Source: Leuconostoc mesenteroides subsp. mesenteroides ATCC 8293 (GTDB lineage: Bacteria; Bacillota; Bacilli; Lactobacillales; Lactobacillaceae). From it: 64,000 nt of DNA. A model generated the notes under the pieces. That model searched no databases. It saw only the letters and a program-made list of their open reading frames with translations, and had not been told where the DNA came from. Position 1 is the stretch's first letter; each line of letters begins with the position of its first letter. The position numbers and the translations under genes are program-made. Shown here piece by piece: positions 60,342-64,000 of the stretch. Location: assembly GCF_000014445.1 (NCBI RefSeq), contig NC_008531.1, forward strand, positions 1,457,001 to 1,521,000, written 5' to 3'.

Positions 60342-60350
60342 ATTATATCA
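60342..60350 (-). promoter_or_regulatory. Extended -10 promoter of pnuC-nadR
   Basis: TGATATAAT, a consensus extended -10, lies about 30 bases before the start codon. A 6-bp dyad CCTAAA/TTTAGG (60359-60381) sits just upstream, a possible operator. Confidence 0.6.
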
Positions 60351-60413
60351 GTAAATAGCCTAAAAAACCGATTAGTTTAGGGAGATTTTGCCGTCCAAAA
60401 ACCAGCTATTAAT

Positions 60414-60857
60414 CTAATCTTTAAACAATTTCAAATATTTGCCGTAGCCATCTTTTTCTAAATCTTTTTTTGGAATGAACCGTAAGCTAGCTGAATTGAT
60501 ACAATATCTTAAGCCACCACGATCAGGCAATCCATCATTAAACACATGACCCAAATGAGATGCCGCTTCTTTTGAAGTGATTTCTGTCCTTGTCATTCCT
60601 AATGAACGATCTGTATTTTCTTGTAAATGCTCGTCGTCATCGATTCCTTTTGTAAATGATGGCCAACCACAGCCGGAATCGTACTTATCCGTTGAACTAA
60701 ACAATGGTTCACCACTGACAACATCAACGAAAATACCATCCTCCCACCATTGGTCATACTTACCAGTGAACGGGCGTTCTGTTGCCGCATGTTGAGTCAC
60801 CTCGTATTCTTCCGGTGTCAAACGAGCACGCAATTCTTCATCGTTATATTTTGTCAT
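60414..60857 (-). CDS. msrB: Peptide methionine-R-sulfoxide reductase MsrB
   Basis: MsrB reduces the R form of methionine sulfoxide. The 147-residue protein has 'DSGCGWPSF', 'SHLGHVF' and the catalytic cysteine in '[12 protein letters not shown]'. The zinc-binding CxxC pairs of some MsrB proteins are absent. It is a single unit with a good promoter. Confidence 0.96.
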   Translation of the reverse strand: MTKYNDEELRARLTPEEYEVTQHAATERPFTGKYDQWWEDGIFVDVVSGEPLFSSTDKYDSGCGWPSFTKGIDDDEHLQENTDRSLGMTRTEITSKEAASHLGHVFNDGLPDRGGLRYCINSASLRFIPKKDLEKDGYGKYLKLFKD

Positions 60858-60879
60858 AAAATCCTCTTTTTATTTTTTA

Positions 60880-60907
60880 ATTTTACGCTGGTTTTAAGAT
60901 ACGTCAA
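60880..60907 (-). promoter_or_regulatory. Promoter of msrB
   Basis: TTGACG (60907-60902), a 16-base spacer and TAAAAT (60885-60880). Confidence 0.75.
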
Positions 60908-60930
60908 CCAATAGAACTTAGCAGCGAAAA

Positions 60931-60960
60931 TAAAAAAATGTCGGCATTTCTGCCAACATT
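60931..60960 (-). terminator. Terminator of clpX-engB
   Basis: TGTTGGCA pairs with TGCCGACA around GAAA, then seven T residues on the minus strand. Confidence 0.9.
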
Positions 60961-61545
60961 TTAAATATGTTGTTCAATCCAATGCCACACTTCATCTTTA
61001 CCATATTTTGTTTCCGATGAGAAAAATTGGAAATCACTGTCTTCATTATCAAAGCCTAATGCTTTTTTAATGACTGATTCAGCTTTATTAAACTTACCAC
61101 GCGAAATTTTATCTGACTTAGTTGCTACAACTAAAATTGGAATATTATAGTAATGTAGCCATTCGTACATTGAGATATCGTCTTCACTAGGCTCATGGCG
61201 TGCATCTACTAAACTAATAACACCACGTAGCTGTTTACGACTAGTGATGTATTCTTCAATCATTACACCGAAAGCTTCACGCTGGGCCTTTGAAACTTTA
61301 GCATATCCATACCCAGGAACATCAACGAAATATAATTTATCTTCAACATCATAAAAGTTTAACGTTTGTGTCTTACCTGGTTGTGAAGATGTGCGAGCAA
61401 AATTTTTCCGCTGGATTAGTGTATTTGTTAAAGAAGATTTACCGACATTTGAACGACCAACCAAAGCTATTTCAGGTTTTCCGTCTGTTGGATACTGAGA
61501 CGCTGATACAGCACTCATCACCATTTCGACATTGTGTACATCCAT
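60961..61545 (-). CDS. engB: Ribosome biogenesis GTPase EngB/YsxC
   Basis: This 194-residue GTPase acts in 50S assembly. G motifs are visible: '[10 protein letters not shown]', 'DVPGYGYAK', 'TKSDK'. It starts directly after the clpX stop, the conserved clpX-engB order. Confidence 0.97.
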   Translation of the reverse strand: MDVHNVEMVMSAVSASQYPTDGKPEIALVGRSNVGKSSLTNTLIQRKNFARTSSQPGKTQTLNFYDVEDKLYFVDVPGYGYAKVSKAQREAFGVMIEEYITSRKQLRGVISLVDARHEPSEDDISMYEWLHYYNIPILVVATKSDKISRGKFNKAESVIKKALGFDNEDSDFQFFSSETKYGKDEVWHWIEQHI

Positions 61546-62796
61546 TTATTCACTCACCTTTTTTAATTGCAATTCTGGCTGTTCACCCTGTTCCACGCTG
61601 GCTTTGGTAATAATAACTTTAGCAACATCATCACGACTGGGAATATCGAACATGACATCCTTCATCACATTTTCAATGATTGAGCGTAATCCTCGAGCGC
61701 CAGTGTGTCGCTTAATCGCAACACTAGCCATTGCATCCAATGCATCCGGTTGAAATTCAAGTTCAACATCATCTAGACCCAAAAGAGCAGTGTATTGCTT
61801 AATTAAAGCATTTTTAGGCTCTGTCAAAATTCTTGTTAAATCAGAAATAGTCAACTCGTCTAACACAGTTACAATAGGCAGACGACCAATAAATTCTGGA
61901 ATCAACCCAAACTTGGTCATATCTTCTGGTTGCACATGATGCAAAATATTGTCGTCATTCAAAGCCTCAGCGTTTTCATTTGCATCTGAACCAAAACCAA
62001 TAACTCGTTCGCCCAGTCGCTCCTTAATGATTGTGTCGATTCCAGCAAACGCACCACCAACAATAAACAAAATGTTGGTCGTATTCACTTGAATCAACTC
62101 TTGCTGTGGATGCTTACGGCCTCCTTGAGGTGGCACGCTAGCAGTTGTCCCTTCAAGCATTTTTAATAGTGCCTGCTGAACTCCTTCACCAGAAACATCA
62201 CGTGTGATGGAGACGTTCTCTGATTTTTTAGCAATTTTGTCAATTTCATCAACGTAAATAATACCACGCTCAGCAGCTGCAACATCAAAATCAGCTGCTT
62301 GCAGTAATTTCAAAATAATATTTTCAACGTCTTCACCAACATAACCCGCTTCAGTCAATGTAGTTGCATCAGCAATTGCGAATGGTACGTTCAGAATACG
62401 TGCCAAGCTTTGTGCTAAATAAGTTTTACCCGAACCAGTTGGCCCCATCAAAGCAATGTTTGATTTTTGTAGCTCAACATCTAATGTTGGCGCCACGTTT
62501 TCATTAATACGTTTATAGTGATTATATACAGCTACCGCCAGAGTCTTTTTAGCATCTTCTTGTCCAATAACATAATCATTTAACTCATTAACAATCTCGT
62601 GTGGTGTTGGCAGTGACAACACTTCTGCTGCACGATCTACAGTCAATTCTTCTTCAATAATGCCTTCAGCCAAAGCAACACACTCATTACAAATGTAAAC
62701 ATCATTTGGCCCGGCAACAATCTTTTTTACTTCACTTGCAGATTTTCCACAAAAACTACAGTGTATTTCTTCTTCAAAATTTGGTGTATTCGCCAT
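61546..62796 (-). CDS. clpX: ATP-dependent Clp protease ATP-binding subunit ClpX
   Basis: ClpX unfolds substrates for ClpP. The 416-residue protein has an N-terminal zinc finger ('[11 protein letters not shown]', 'CNECV'), Walker A '[15 protein letters not shown]', Walker B '[10 protein letters not shown]', and the ClpP-docking loop region. It follows tig, the usual tig-clpX-engB order, but a terminator and an own promoter separate it from tig. No CIRCE or CtsR box was seen. Confidence 0.97.
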
Positions 62797-62829
62797 GATT
62801 ATTATCCTAAACTTTTAGTTACTTCCTCC

Positions 62830-62838
62830 ATTCTACCA
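62830..62838 (-). promoter_or_regulatory. Extended -10 promoter of clpX
   Basis: TGGTAGAAT lies about 35 bases before the clpX start; no clear -35 is seen. Confidence 0.45.
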
Positions 62839-62905
62839 GTTTATTCCTACGCACGAAATAGTAAATTATGATAGTATGTGTGTCTATAAATTAATTCAAA
62901 CCAAA

Positions 62906-62930
62906 ATAAAAAAGCCGACAGGCTTTTTTT
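62906..62930 (-). terminator. Terminator of tig
   Basis: An 8-bp stem AAAAAGCC with GGCTTTTT around TGTC, followed by T residues on the minus strand. Confidence 0.88.
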
Positions 62931-62936
62931 AATTAC

Positions 62937-64000
62937 TTAAACTGCTTTAGCAGAGTCAGTAACTTTCTTAATAGCTTCGCGCATAGCAATATCATGCTTC
63001 AACATTGATTCAGAGATAGCGGCACGCACTTTATCTTCTTCCATGTTGTATTGCGCAGCCAAGCTAGCAACTTCTTCAGAAACTTGTTCTGCTGAAGGAT
63101 CGATCTTTTCAGCTGCAACGATTGCTTCTAATATCAAGCCAGTCTTTACACGTGTTTCAGCACCTTCTTCGAATTGCTTATGCAAATCATCTTCAGTTTG
63201 ACCTGAAATTTGGAAGAACATTTCACGTGAAATACCTTGTTGTTGAAGTTGTCCCAAGTATTGGTCGATTTGACGATGTACATCTTCATCGATCATTTCT
63301 GCTGGAATTTCATCGCCATCAACTGAGGCATTATCAACTGCCTTAGAAATAACAGCGTCTTCAAAAGCAGCTTTAGCAGCTTGTGCCTTCTCATCAGCTA
63401 ACTTCTTAGATGTCTTTTCCTTCAATTCAGCTAATGTTTCAACTTCTTCATCAACATCCTTGGCAAATTCATCATCTAATTCAGGCAATTCCTTGCGCTT
63501 CAATTCGTGAATTGTTACTTCGAACAAAGCTTCCTTGCCCGCCAAATCAGCAGCTTGGTAGTCTTCAGGGAATGTTACGTTAACATTGACATCTTCACCA
63601 GCTGTGTGACCAACTAATTGTTCTTCAAAGCCAGGAATAAATTGACCTGATCCCAAAGCTAGAGAGAAGTCCTTGCCTTGTCCGCCATCAAACTTAACGC
63701 CATCAACTGAACCGTCAAAATCAATCACAACAGTATCGCCGTTTTCAGCCTTAACTGATTCTTCTTGCAAAACTAATTCTGCTTGGCCATCTTGCAAACG
63801 CTTGATTTCAGCATCTACATCAGCATCAGCAACTTCTTCGTCTTGTGCTTCAACTTCAAGGTTCAAGTATTCACCCAACTTAATAGCAGGGGCAGTCTTG
63901 ACAACAGCCTTTAAAGTCCAAGCTTCACCCTTATTCATTGAAACGGGTTCGATGTTTGGACGACCAACTGGTGTGATACCAGCTTCATCAATTGCGGCTT
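62937..64000 (-). CDS. tig: Trigger factor, partial (start beyond the window)
   Basis: Trigger factor is the ribosome-bound chaperone and prolyl isomerase. About 354 residues are visible. The open frame continues without a break to the window edge, with 'DEAGITPVGRPNIEPVSM' upstream of the first internal Met, so the ribosome-binding domain lies outside. The FKBP-like domain ('GDTVVIDFDGSVDGVKFDGG') and the C-terminal helical arms are inside. Confidence 0.95.
   Translation of the reverse strand, partial: AAIDEAGITPVGRPNIEPVSMNKGEAWTLKAVVKTAPAIKLGEYLNLEVEAQDEEVADADVDAEIKRLQDGQAELVLQEESVKAENGDTVVIDFDGSVDGVKFDGGQGKDFSLALGSGQFIPGFEEQLVGHTAGEDVNVNVTFPEDYQAADLAGKEALFEVTIHELKRKELPELDDEFAKDVDEEVETLAELKEKTSKKLADEKAQAAKAAFEDAVISKAVDNASVDGDEIPAEMIDEDVHRQIDQYLGQLQQQGISREMFFQISGQTEDDLHKQFEEGAETRVKTGLILEAIVAAEKIDPSAEQVSEEVASLAAQYNMEEDKVRAAISESMLKHDIAMREAIKKVTDSAKAV

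Noticed and set aside
62800..62833. Nine-codon ORF (ATG GAG GAA ...) before clpX
   Set aside because: It has no ribosome-binding site of its own, no codon bias and no associated terminator.

Overview
The window is a continuous piece of chromosome from a low-GC lactic acid bacterium. Gene order and protein style point to the Leuconostoc group of the Lactobacillales: a full dcw division/wall cluster with DUF3397 and DUF4044 genes beside it, a RexB-like AddB, an orphan PfoR-type PTS membrane protein, and PnuC-NadR NAD salvage. The genus is an inference; no search was run. Almost every gene lies on the minus strand. I see no insertion sequence, prophage, CRISPR array or rRNA, and one tRNA.

From left to right: yebC; a serine operon (serC-serA, then a pgpA-like gene) behind a serine leader-peptide attenuator; tRNA-Leu(CAG) fired back-to-back with it; pta; ung; a LURP-one protein (plus strand). 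Next come an orphan PTS-EIIC gene behind a leucine leader-peptide attenuator, two plus-strand unknowns (a small membrane protein and a methyltransferase-like protein), a DUF368/PopT-like carrier, rnz-recJ-apt, msrA, a ketopantoate-reductase-like gene, rimM-trmD, esterase-addB-addA-ogt, a large unknown membrane protein, rpsP with a C-terminal HeH-like domain, a 66-residue orphan and T-box-controlled ileS.

Positions 31141-44287 hold the dcw cluster, transcribed leftward: mraZ-rsmH-ftsL-pbpX-mraY-murD-murG-divIB-ftsA-ftsZ-sepF-yggT-ylmH-divIVA. A three-copy MraZ box precedes mraZ. The next block (45135-57763) is the conserved priA-fmt-rsmB-prpC-pknB-rsgA-rpe-thiN-trxA-rpmB-asp23-fakA neighbourhood, joining replication restart, initiator tRNA formylation, rRNA methylation, PASTA kinase signalling and ribosome assembly. 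The right end has a GNAT gene, pnuC-nadR, msrB, engB, clpX and the 3' part of tig, which runs off the edge.

The most interesting signals are regulatory. Two unannotated leader peptides have readable attenuator logic: serine control of serCA, and leucine control of a PTS-EIIC gene that has no phosphotransfer partners. Protein oddities are an HTH-like segment in the juxtamembrane region of PknB, an S16-HeH fusion, an IleS that has lost all its C-terminal zinc cysteines, and an O6-alkylguanine transferase with ACHH in place of PCHR.
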